A DNA stretch of 64,000 nt, taken from NCBI GenBank assembly GCA_021521415.1, contig JAIQDT010014666.1, positions 96,845-160,844 of the forward strand, in the 5' to 3' direction. Source of the stretch: Bidens hawaiensis. Lineage: Eukaryota > Streptophyta > Magnoliopsida > Asterales > Asteraceae. The position numbers were made by a program, and so were the translations under genes. The notes beneath the pieces are model-generated. The model made no database searches and was not told the DNA's origin. It saw nothing but the letters and a program-made list of their open reading frames with translations. Positions within the stretch are counted from its first letter, which is position 1. Each line of letters opens with the position of its first letter. Shown piece after piece: positions 45,101 to 55,800 of the stretch.

Positions 45101-45520
45101 GTTTATGGAATGTGACATAAATTGGTGGCTTCTGAGTGGTAAAATTAGGCCTTTATTTAGTTTTTAAACTAAGAAAAAGGTGACCCATATATGTTGCTAA
45201 TGAAAGACAATCTATCTCCAACTGTCGTTTCTTCAACAAAATTATGCGAGCATACATATATAGTTCAAATAAAATGTTTTTGAATGTGAGTAATTTTATT
45301 AAAATGAATTACCAACAGTTTTTAACGAGTGATTTTCAACTGATATTTCACGCAACTTGCAAGATATGAAGTTTTGTTGCGGTGTTCATTGTACAAAGAA
45401 TATCTTAGCTTTATGAATGCACATATAGATTATTCATGCAAATTGCACTTTCCTAATAATGGGATTTGGCTTCTTACTTAAAGTTGTTGTTGATAAGTGC
45501 AATTCGTAGTCACTGTTTAT
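42191..45520. other. Intergenic DNA, no gene seen
   Basis: No supported gene. A phrase GGTAAAACTTGAGTGTTG is present twice in variant form (42424 and 42586). A SINE-like pair of boxes may occur at 43718-43775. A (TA)/(GT) patch lies at 44560-44600. The ORFs at 43318 and 44061 look like chance frames. Confidence 0.45.
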
Positions 45521-45868
45521 TGTTGGAATTAATCACAATCTGATTAAAGATCTTGTTAGTTTATTAAGGAAGAGTTAAACTATGTTGGAAAGTTTAGTTA
45601 GTAAAGTTAGGTTGCAAATTGTAATGAGTAAATAGTTTGTGTAAATGTTGTAACGGTTAGAAAATAAATGAAGTGTTTCGTTCATTTAACGAACAATCGT
45701 GATGGCCATAGTTGTATTCCGGCGGCCTATAATTAGAGGCATCGATCGCCATTTGTAATACACTCAGTTGTATACAAAGTGGTCATATGTTCTACAAGGA
45801 ATTCATAATAAAAAAAAATCATTTTGTTTAATTGTTGTTCTTGTAATTATTAAATTTTCATTCACTTG
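45521..45868 (+). repeat. Probable Ty1/copia solo LTR
   Basis: It begins TGTTGGAATTAATC, a common copia LTR start. TTTAT stands before it (45516-45520) and again at 45869-45873. The LTR would end TTCACTTG rather than the usual CA, so either the end is mutated or the boundary is slightly off. A promoter-like CCTATAATTAGAGG lies at 45728. No internal sequence is attached. Confidence 0.5.
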
Positions 45869-45873
45869 TTTAT

Positions 45874-46949
45874 ACAATCCAATCAAGAGGGCCATCTATT
45901 AATTAAATATATGGCTTTAATTTGGTTATTTATACATCATTTGACCTATTTAAACACCCACCATATGAGTCATATGAGACCTACACGACTCGTATGATGG
46001 ATTTATGGCAACACGGAAAACAGTTGATGGCACACACACAAAGGGTGTACAAATATAAACTCCGTAAATTTTTATGAAAATAAACCCTGCCTAGAACCTA
46101 CGAATTAAATCTTGCATTTTATGAGTGCACGCAAACTAGGAAGATGTTCTGACTCTTGGCGCGTCAAATGGCAAAAAAATAGTTTCTAGAGCAAACGTAA
46201 ACTACCAATGTATTGAGTAATTCATATATCAAAAATAAAATAAGAACAATTAACGTATTTAAGAGAACAATTATATGACAAAGTACATATATAAATGATA
46301 TCCTAGCTAGTTAGCTAGCTAGCTTCATATATGAGTGAACATATGACCTTATTAAATATTGTGTAGCGTGTAGCACTTGGAAAGACACCTTGAGTGAATA
46401 TGAGCAGTTGCGTGGTTTTGTTTCCTTAACTCCACTTTTTCATTATCCTAACACTATTCTTGCTCACCAGTTGTAAAGTGTTTAATACATTTTGCTTTAC
46501 AAAAATAAAAGAAAATTTATAAAAAAGTAAAGGAAGAAAAGGATAGAAAGGGCGATACTAAATTAGGTAAATCCCTTTCAATTTATATATATACATCAGA
46601 TGCGCCATAAACATTACAAAAGTAGGTTTGTTGGATTTAATGACATGTTTTGCCTTTTTCTCCCGAGTTGAAAGCATACTTGGTGCAGGTGCGTATTAAG
46701 GAAATTAATGTTTAACTAGTATTTAGACCTGTCAAGTTGTGATGGGTGGCGTAAATATGGAAATTGTGCCGCCGCAGGCTTCCAAAATGGAACCCGAAAG
46801 CCATAGACTACCAGATATGTCAATGGAATCGGCAACACGTAAAGAACTGGATTAGTTATCTCTCAAATAGGAGAGAATGAAGCATGTATCATCTCTCAAA
46901 CAGAAGATAGAGAACACAAAAATAAGAGAGAAACAAATTTCACGAAGGA
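45874..46949. other. Intergenic DNA, no gene seen
   Basis: AT-rich, a GCTAGCTAGCTAGC repeat at 46307-46322, no supported gene. Confidence 0.5.
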
Positions 46950-47907
46950 TGAAGAAACACTAAGCGACCCCGGGCAGATTATAGATAATCTGGGGGTTAA
47001 GTAATGTTTCCCACGAGGGTTAGGTTCGGCAAAGAAGGATGTTCTTCAGATGACCTGCAAAACAGACACCGTGAGCTCGTCACTGAGAAGGGGGGGGGGG
47101 GGGTTCCTCCTTGTGACCACCCTCCGGCGTGAGAATCAGACTAGGTTGCTCTGAATATAAGTATATATTGAGAGAAATAGCTAGTGAAGGTAAGATACAA
47201 GATGATGATACCGTTCCAAGGTGTTGGAGTATTTATAGCCGAAGGTAGGTTTCCAAGCAGGTACAACCAGCTGTATAAAATTCATGTTCTACCAACTATG
47301 GGCTACGCACGTGCCATGCTGGTTGGTGGGTAGGCAGCGGCTGATAGTGACAAGACCGGCTGTGTACTGTTCCCTTTCCACCAACTGCAGGCTATGTGCG
47401 TGCCATGACAAGGGTTGGTGAGTAGGCAGCGGCTAATAGTGACAAACAGTACTAGAGCATGCTCCTCGTACTGTTGTCGGTGAGCTGTCACCCTGTGATT
47501 GGTTCATGGGCTGCTTTGGTCAGATCTTGTCTATTTTGTCCATACCTTGGCAGGTATAGTACAAAAGATCTTCCAGAAGCATACGGACTGGCTCATTTGG
47601 GCGGGAGTATTCCCGCCTTGCTCATTCCTTCAGGTGACACTGAATTATTGAATTAGTGCCTTGTGCGTGTAGCCTTGCTATTAGTGCGGGTAGCCTTCCC
47701 TGATGGCTTGTATCTGCAGCTGCGGGGACAGGCGGGGTACTTCACCATTGGGAGGCTTTCCCTGCGGGAACAGCTGGCGTACTGCGCGTAAGGTCTTCAT
47801 CTCTGAGCATGGTGGGTCCTGCGGAACCAGTTGGTCCTTGCGCAGACGTCCCTCTTCAAGGTGAATCTTGCGGGTCCAACTGGGCTCTGCTGGGACCTAC
47901 CTCTTCA
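46950..47907 (-). repeat. 3' LTR of the Tat element
   Basis: 958 bp. It contains a 37-bp stretch (46967-47003) missing from the other LTR, a run of about 14 G near 47090, a minus-strand TATA (CTATAAATAC, 47229-47238) and an internal tandem repeat of 92-bp period (47288-47455, unit including GTAGGCAGCGGCT). Confidence 0.93.
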
Positions 47908-47921
47908 AGTCCCCCCAGTCC
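47908..47921 (-). other. Polypurine tract of the Tat element
   Basis: The minus strand reads GGACTGGGGGGACT directly before the 3' LTR (TGAAGAGG). It primes plus-strand synthesis. Confidence 0.75.
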
Positions 47922-48301
47922 AATGTTCTTCTCATGAATTGTTAATAAGTGAGGTGAACTTTGGACTTAAGCAAGGGGTTTTGAAAAGGATTTAGTTTTA
48001 AGGTTGTCCGTGGGGATTCTTCCCGTGGTTTCCCTAATGTCACGTGTAGAAATTCCTGACTTTTCTGCTTGATCTTTGGGTATGATGCGGGTAGGTGTGT
48101 AACCTCCTCGCAAGTCAGGAGCGTTGAGTTTCACTTGTGTAGATTCTCCACGAGGTTTTGGTAGTTTTAAACATAGTGATCAATTATGTTAAAGAACCAA
48201 TTCCATCCTGGAGCTTCAAACAATCTAGTTCTCAACGTTCCCGCTATGCGGGGATGTAATTTCCCTTTCCGCAAGCATGGCCCAGAAGATCCTTCTTGGT
48301 T

Positions 48302-48493
48302 TCAATTCCCTGCGAGTGCTAAGTATTTGAAGGGTTTCGCCTTGACACTGTACCCGCACTCGTCTTATAGTTATCTTACTTCCAAGGTATTCTTGGCGTC
48401 CATTCCCTGCGGGTGCTAAGTATGTGAAGGGTTTTGCCTTGACACTGTACTCGCACCTGTCTTATAGTTACTTGGTTGCCAAGGTAAGGGGTA
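48302..48493 (+). repeat. 97-bp tandem duplication
   Basis: Two units starting ATTCCCTGCG share TGCTAAGTAT, GCCTTGACACTGTAC and CTTATAGTTA, with a period of 97 bases. It lies between the 3' LTR and the antisense gene, in a non-coding stretch (47922-48818) that otherwise holds no ORF of note. Confidence 0.9.
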
Positions 48494-48818
48494 TAGTCCC
48501 GCTTACTTTTGAATCTTTTTGAAATTCGAAGAGTTGGTGAAAAGATAAGAACAGTCCAAACTGTTGAAACGTCGTCCGACGGTTTATTCTGACAGTGTCA
48601 GGACGTGCAGGAAGTTATGGCGACGTGACAGTATATGGTCATTCCAGACGCTTTTTCAGGCGCGTGGGCGCGATTTTTCGGGCGCGTGGGTGCGGATTTT
48701 ACGGCGCGCGTCCCGTCAACAGCTGTTGCCAGCTTGCTTTTTCCACGTGTCATAGTTTCATTGCACCAGCTCTTTTCTCTCTCCTCCGCATTAAATTCAT
48801 CGCATTCATTGCGATGAG

Positions 48819-48827
48819 TATATAAAG
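48819..48827 (+). promoter_or_regulatory. TATA box of the antisense gene
   Basis: TATATAAAG lies 119 bases before the ATG at 48946, followed by a pyrimidine-rich leader (CTTTCCCTTCTTTCTTCTTC) of the kind found at plant transcript starts. It faces the + strand, against gag-pol, so the antisense gene probably has its own promoter. Confidence 0.7.
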
Positions 48828-48945
48828 GGGAAGAGGGTTCACGGTAATCCACACTTTCCCTTCTTTCTTCTTCTAAGTGATTTCCAGCGAATACTCTTAG
48901 CTTTCTGTCGAGCATTCTCCTGAAATCGTTCTTTACCTCCAAAAC

Positions 48946-51900
48946 ATGTCGTCTACTCATGATCCAGAAGCTACCGTCGAGGAGTCTACTTGTATGTCGA
49001 GAACCCAACGTCTACATCCGATAAGGACGATAAGAGCACTGCTGGCGAATGCCAGTGTGCTCTTCCCATCGAGCTTTACCGGTACATCGTCCGGAAGTTC
49101 ATGCTCGAGCCGTTCAAGCCTGAGTTTCCGGAGCCACACCAGATGGTGTACGATGCCCCCAGGGGCAAAATAGGGGTATATGCCGCCTTCTTCGTCTATG
49201 GGAATCTTAGGTTCCCGTTGACGAAGTTTGTATACCGTGTTCTGAATAGTCACGGTGTGCACCTGACGGAGGTACACCCAATGGCGATCGCCAAGATCCG
49301 CCATTTTAAGTGAGTGTGCCTCATTCTTGGCGTGGATCCCCACGTTGACCGCCTGATGACCTTCTACTCCTGGAGGTGCATCCAAGGCTGGTACACCATG
49401 GTCACCCGGATCAAGGGTTTGAAGATCTGCGCTACCGAGCGCAGTCTTCGGTCTTGGAAGCGGGAGTTCTTTTACATCTCTGCCCGTGTCGTCTCTATAG
49501 CGATGACATTTAAGAACGGGAGAGCTCTCCCCAGCCTTCACGCCTCCAACTACCAGGAGGCGGAATGGTTCTCCAAGATTTCCCGGATCCAGACTCCGGT
49601 TTACCGCTTTCCGGAGTCCGGGATGGTGATGCTCGGTATGAGCAGGGTGTGGAAGGATGCTGGGGCGGATGCGCCACAAATTCCCATCGTACTTGAATAC
49701 GGTTTGAACTTTATCCCTTACGGTATGCTCCGTCTTCTTTGTTGATTTAAGGTTTTTTCTAACTGTTTTTCTTTTTATTTCAGAGGGAAATGACTTGCAG
49801 TCCCTCCTGCATCCGCGGGAAGCTGACGGTCCCGCTCGGTTGGGTACTCGTGCTATTGACGAGAACGAGTTGCCCATCCTTGCGCAGACTGCGGATCGGT
49901 TTGTGGAGGCCTACCCGCCAGGCCACGAAATACTGAGCGCCACGCGGCCAGGTAAAAGACTATTTAACCCTCGCCCTCTGAATGCTGAAACCTCTGCTGG
50001 AATCCTCTAATCTTGTCATCTTCTGATGAGGAATCCGCAGATGGTCCTTTTCTTGCGTGGAAGAAGAAGGCTGTCGGCGGGAAGGGCAAGGCGAAGGTTG
50101 CCTCCACTGCCGATCAGGGGAACCGGTCTGAGTCGGAGACCGAGAGTGAAGAAGCGGCGGGGAACCCAGGTGGTGTTGAGACCACTGCTCCGGAGGTTGA
50201 AACGGCTGTCACCTCCGAGCAGCCCAGGACGACGACGGTGACCGGTACGAAGAGGCCGGCTCCATCGGGTTCGTCCCCGCCTGTTCGCACCTTCAAGCTC
50301 AAAAGGACCCGTAAGTGTACATAACTTTAACTTCATATCTTTCCGCTATTATACTTATATATCTTGTCTTCGTGCAGGCGTGGATGCTACGGCATTCCAG
50401 AGTGGAGCGGGAGGGAGCAGCTCTGGACCCATGAAGGTAGGTTTGGTCAACCTACCCGAGGCGATGACCCAGGCGGCTACGCCTGCTTGCAGTACTGGTT
50501 CAGTTGCTCATCCCGTTGAGCCAACTGTTCCAGCTGTAACATTATCCCCGTCGGCTGTCAGTGCCATTTTCACAGAATCCATCACTGAGCCGGCGGTGAT
50601 TTCTTTTGCGGATTCTTCCGCAGCCGCGGCCACGGTTGTGAGTTCACCTCCGGTGAGTTCACCTCCGTTGGTTTCCACCGCGGCAGCCTCCACCATGCCT
50701 CCTCCGGCGCCTGCGACTACGGCCAGTCTTTCAGGTACGTTTGGGGTTGGGGCGTCTAGCCAATCCTTGCCTCCTTCCCGTCTCCTTGACCTTTTGGATG
50801 GATATCCCTTAGGTTCAGGTGATGGGTTTGGTGGCTATCGGCCTGTTGTCGACCCTACAGGTGCGTAGGGTTATTTTGGCCTATATCCCTTTCATCATTT
50901 CTCTCTCTTAACTGTTTTTTGTTTTATTGCAGTTCGTGATTCAAACGAGGTGTACGCTCCTCGGTGGAATATCCGCCGGGGAACGACCCTCCGGACTGCT
51001 GAGGAGTGCATCGAATGGGCGCGTCACGCCGCCCCAAGCGGTGCGCTGGGGGAGGCCATGGCCAGCTACCAGGAAGGTAGGCTGTCCAACGAGCTCCGAA
51101 TCCTCCTCGCCCGGATGCAGCCGCGCGTCGAGCTACTTTGTCGTGAAAACGACAAGTTAAAGACGGCGCGTAGCCTTGAAGTGGCTCAGGCGCGGGCTAT
51201 CCGGGAGGAGAATGCGAAGCTTGCCGCCGTTGCTGCGGAAAAGGAGAAGGCCTTCAAGGCCCTCGAGGTTGAAGTTTAGGCCCGGCTCGAGGCCCGTTCC
51301 AAGGCTGCCCAAGCTGTTAACGAACAGCTTCGGTTGGCCAAGGAAACTACAGGGAACGCAATCGAGAGGGCCACCAAGGTTGAAGCTGTTGCTGAGCCTC
51401 TACGCATCGAGAATGAGAAACTTAAAGCCAAATTAGAGAGGCTCCAGCAGGCTCATGATGCTTTGGCCATGGAAGATGCCAAGAAGCTCCAAGAGATCTT
51501 GGACCAGAGGGGGGTGCTTGACCAAACTGAGCGTAAGCTAAAGGGCGTCGAAGAGGCTGCAGCCAAAGATGTGTTGCTTGCCAACCTTACAAAGAACGAA
51601 GCCGAACGCGCCCGTAATGAAGCTCAAGCTGCCCTCCAGGAGGCTCTGGTTACCAAGGAATGGCTTCTTCGAGAAGCGTTGTCGCAGGTATGCGCAGTTT
51701 CACAATTTCTTTACGCTTTTCCTTAGACTTAGAAGAGTTTTTGATATACTTCTGTTTTTTAGGTTGTGCATCGGGTGTTCACGAACACATCATATGACGA
51801 TGCGATGAGCGCAGCCCTCAACGCTTCTCATGAGGATGGGGAAAAGGCTGGCTTCTTGCTTGGTCTAGGGTTTGTTGAATAAGGCATTCCGCCTTCCAAC

Positions 51901-52098
51901 TTCCCTCTTTACAATGTGGATACTGAAGCTGCGTATGACCAAGCAGTGAATCAGTATGCCGCCTTCCCGCATCCGGTGGTGGAGAAGGTAAACGAGATTG
52001 CTGCTGCTGATGATGGGCTAACTATCCTTAAAGCTTTCCTTGAACCGCCACACTCTACTGATGGTGCGGGTCCAAGTGGGAGTGGTCCTGAAGCTTGA
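48946..52098 (+). pseudogene. Spliced antisense ORF of the Tat element
   Basis: Coding exons on the + strand, opposite to gag-pol. Clear GT-AG introns are 49723-49783, 50311-50377, 50861-50932 and 51688-51762; another starts at 49952 but its acceptor near 50010 reads AA. The first exon matches the putative gypsy-type transposon family (Transposase_28, PF04195), with LPIELYRYIVRKF, HPMAIAKIRHFK and LMTFYSW. The middle is Ser/Pro/Thr/Ala-rich, and the last 250 residues form a long coiled coil. The frame is broken by a shift near 48990 and by stops TGA 49311, TAG 51277 and TAA 51880. Antisense ORFs after pol are known in Tat elements; their role is unknown. AATAAA follows at about 52205. Transcription against the genomic RNA would make double-stranded RNA possible. 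Confidence 0.8.
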
Positions 52099-52269
52099 TA
52101 CTTTAGATCCCTTTCCACCATTAGAGTAGATTTTTGTTTGTAGACTTCTAATCTTGTATGCGGGTATGTACCCAGCAATTCTTTTAATGTTTGAATGTTG
52201 ATGGAATAAAGATTATTTGTTAATGCCTTGCCTTGTTTATTTCACGCATATTTTGTTTTAACTTAGCAA

Positions 52270-52620
52270 TTTCTTGAGTACTTAGATAAGTTAACTTTTC
52301 AACGTGGCAGATAATAAGTTAATGTTTTGCTTCCTCTTTCGTGATTGTGCGGATAAGACCGTCACTTTCACTTAGTAGGATGGCTAAACTTTACCTATAT
52401 CTGACCTGCGTGGAAGTTTTCCTCATCTTTTCCTTTGAAATTTTCTAAGTGTTTTGAATAAGTTAACCTGTCGACGCGCGGTTGCCAATAGGTTAATGTT
52501 CAGTTTCCTCTATCATGATTGTGCGGGTAGGACCGTCACTTTCATTTATTGGGATGACCAAACTTCACCTATAGCTGACCTGCATGAAGGTTTTCCTTAG
52601 AAATTTTTACCGTTTTATGT
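52270..52620 (+). repeat. 174-bp tandem duplication between the two genes
   Basis: Two units share AATAAGTTAA, TGATTGTGCGG, ACCGTCACTTTCA and CTGACCTGC, with a period of 174 bases. It lies between the ends of the antisense gene and pol, which converge here. Confidence 0.85.
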
Positions 52621-52832
52621 GTTTATGAGGGTTTTGCCGCCTTCCACACGCAACGACTTACTTCTTCCCATATTTATGCGGTGAATACCGGCATCAGTGT
52701 GGGAAGTTCATAAGAATAAAGGTAAGGCTATCAACACAATGTGAAAGGAGAATCATTTCCATTAGAAGTGGCTCTAGGCCTTTTCTTTAAAAGTTTGGAA
52801 TTGATCTACATGTAACATTTGCGTAATTGAGC

Positions 52833-55800
52833 TCACTTCCATGTTCTTGGGATAGGAGTGCCATCAAGCCTTTCGAGCCGGTATGCGCCATTTCCCAAAA
52901 CTTCTTTGATAATGTACGGTCCTTCCCAGACCGGTGCCAGTTTTCCTGGGCGCTCTTGGTTTGAAGCCTCGTTGTTACGCAATATGTAGTCTCCTACATT
53001 GAAGTTGAAGAGTTTTACCCGCGTGTTGTAGTACTTTTGCATTTGTCGCTTGTAGTTTTCTTCACGCGCTGCGGCTAAGTCTATGCGTTCCTCGGTTAGC
53101 ATAAGGTCTAACCGTCTTTCCGCATCATTGTCTTCTTGCTGAATCAAGACCCTTGGTGAGGGCAAACCAATTTCGACTGGGACCATGGCTTCAGTGCCAT
53201 AAGTGAGGCTGAACGGGGTTTCTCCCGTACTGGCCTTTTTCAGCGTTCTGTTTGCCCAAAGGACGTGTGGAACTTCGTCTACCCAGCCGGATCTGTGTTC
53301 TAGGAGTCTTTTCTTTACGCCTTCGACGATGCTTTTATTTGCTCTTTCCACCTCACCGATACCTTGCGGGTGTGCCACTGAGGTAAAGGTGTGGGTGATT
53401 TGAAGTTCTTCCAGCCACTTTTGTAGCTTCTTGTCAGCAAAGTTGGTGCCGTTATCACTCACCAAAGTCTGTGGAAGTCCAAAACGACAAATAATAAATT
53501 CCCAAATAAATTTTTTAATATGTTTTGCGGTTGTTTGGGCTTAGGGTTTTGCTTCTATCCACTTGGTGAAGTAGTCGATGGCTACCACTAAGAACTGAAC
53601 GTTTCCTGCTGCTGTAGGAAATGGGCCTGTCACATCGATGGCCCACTTCTGAAATGGCCATGAAGAGGTGACTGGAACAAGTTCATTCTTCGGGCGATGC
53701 GTGTTGGGTGCGTAGAGCTGGCAAGACCTACACTTTCTGATGTATGCCAGCGCATGCGTATGCATCCCCGGCCAAAAGTATCCCGCGTTGTTTAGCTTAG
53801 CTACAACAGCGCGTGGACCTGCGTGTACTCCACAGATGCCTTCGTGTACTTCCCTTAGGAGGTAGTCAGCATCTTGGTTGTCCACGCATCTTAAGAGTTG
53901 GCCAAGAAAGTTAAGTCTATAAAGGATGTCATCGATGAGTTGATAGTTTAATGCTTTACAACGTATTTTTCTTGCCTGTGTTTTTGACTCTGGTAGTATA
54001 CCCGCTGCAAGGTAATTTATTATCGGTGTCATCCACGTTTCTGTGTCGGTTTGGATGACACAAATTTCCTTGTGCGGGACTGATGGTGCTTCAAGGAGTT
54101 CAATGCGGATGTCTTTTCCCAAATGGGTGAAGGCTAATGATGCAAGCTTACTTAACGCATCCGCAGATTTGTTTTCGCTACGCTTGACGTGTATGACTTT
54201 ACAATCATTAAAATCGCGCATAAGGGTTTTTGCTTATGCGAGGTACAGGGCCATTGTGTCGTTCACGGCCGTGTACGTTCCGTTTATTTGGTTGGCTACT
54301 AACATGGAATCCACGTGGGCTTCCAAGTTTTTCACTCCCATTTTACGCGCTATTCTCAGCCCGGCCAAGAATGCTTCATACTCGGCTTCGTTATTTGTAC
54401 TTGGAAAATCCAGTCGAATAGCGTAAGTGTATTCTTGGCCTGTTGGGTTGGTTAGTTTCAACCCTGCGCCTGAACCCTCGTTGCTGGCTGCTCCATCGGT
54501 GTAGAGTCGCCAGACATCATTGATGTCCTGTGCTGGGGAGGGTTGAGCCTCCTCCTGGCACTCTTTCTCCCGCGAAGCGGGGACTTCTGCTATAAAGTCG
54601 GCCAGGACCTGGCCTTTTATGGCTGGTCTTGGCTTGTACTTTATCGCATATTCCCCCAACTCAATTGCCCATTTGGCTAGACGTCACGATAACTCGGGTT
54701 TGCCTAGAACGTTTGCAAGTTTGAAGTTGGTGAGAATGGTGATTGGGTGACCTTGGAAATATCGTCTTAGCCTGCGTGAAGCCTGTACAAGTGCTAAGAC
54801 TAGTTTTTCCAGGGTGGAGTACCGGGTTTCTACGTCTGTTAGGACACGGCTAACATAGTAAATAGGCATCTGGATACCTTTTCGCTCTACTAGCAGGACT
54901 GCCCCGGTTGCTCTATCTGTGGCAGAAAGATATATGATTAATTCCTCCCCCGCTTCTGGTGCTGTGAGCGTTGGGAGTTCGATCAAGCGTGACCGAATTT
55001 CCTGAAAAGCTGCTTCCGCTTCTGGTGTCCAGCGGAAGTGCGTTTTCTTTAAACAGTTTCTCAATGTTGACACGAATGGGAATGACCTGTCCGCATGGTT
55101 TGACAAAAAGCGGTTAAGTGCGACTAGGCGTCCATTCAGTGTCTGGGCTTGCTTGATGGTAGTAGGTGATTCCATTTTGATAATGGCTTCGACCTTTTCA
55201 GGGTTCGCTCTGAAGCCATCTTTAGTAACAATGACTCCCAAGAACTTCCCTTCTTCCATCCCAAAGGAACACTTGCTCGGGTTGAGCTTCATGTTTATCT
55301 TTCTGAGCGTGTTGAAAGTTTCTTCGATGTCTTTCAACATCGCTTCTGGCTCAGGGCTTTTGATGACCAAATCATCCATGTAGACTTCCAAGTTTCTCCC
55401 AATTTGGGCATGAAACTCTTTGTCCATCAGGCGTTGGTATGTGGACCCTGCATTCTTAAGTCCGAATGGCATCATTTGATAACAAAATGTGCCATCGGGC
55501 GTCCGAAATGCGGTTTTGTCCTGATTATCTACAGCCATGTGGATTTGATGGTACCCCTTATATGCGTCAAGGAAGCATTTAAGGCGAAACGGTGCTAATG
55601 AATCCACTTTGAGGTCAATTTCGGGTAACGGGTAACAATCTTTGGGGCATGCTTTGTTTAAATCTTTGAAATCTATACACATGCGCCATTGTTTGTTAGC
55701 CTTCGGTACCATAACGGGATTTGCAACCCATGTTTGATATCTACTAACGCGTACGATGCCCGCGTCAAGGAGTTCCTTGACTTGAGTTCTACACGCGTTA

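Noticed and set aside
47303..47656. LTR ORFs repeated at 58538-58891
   Set aside because: Identical because they lie in the two LTRs; no protein family, and LTRs are non-coding here.
48957..49877. 306-codon minus-strand ORF
   Set aside because: It is the complement of the antisense gene's first exons, which have the family match, TATA box and introns.
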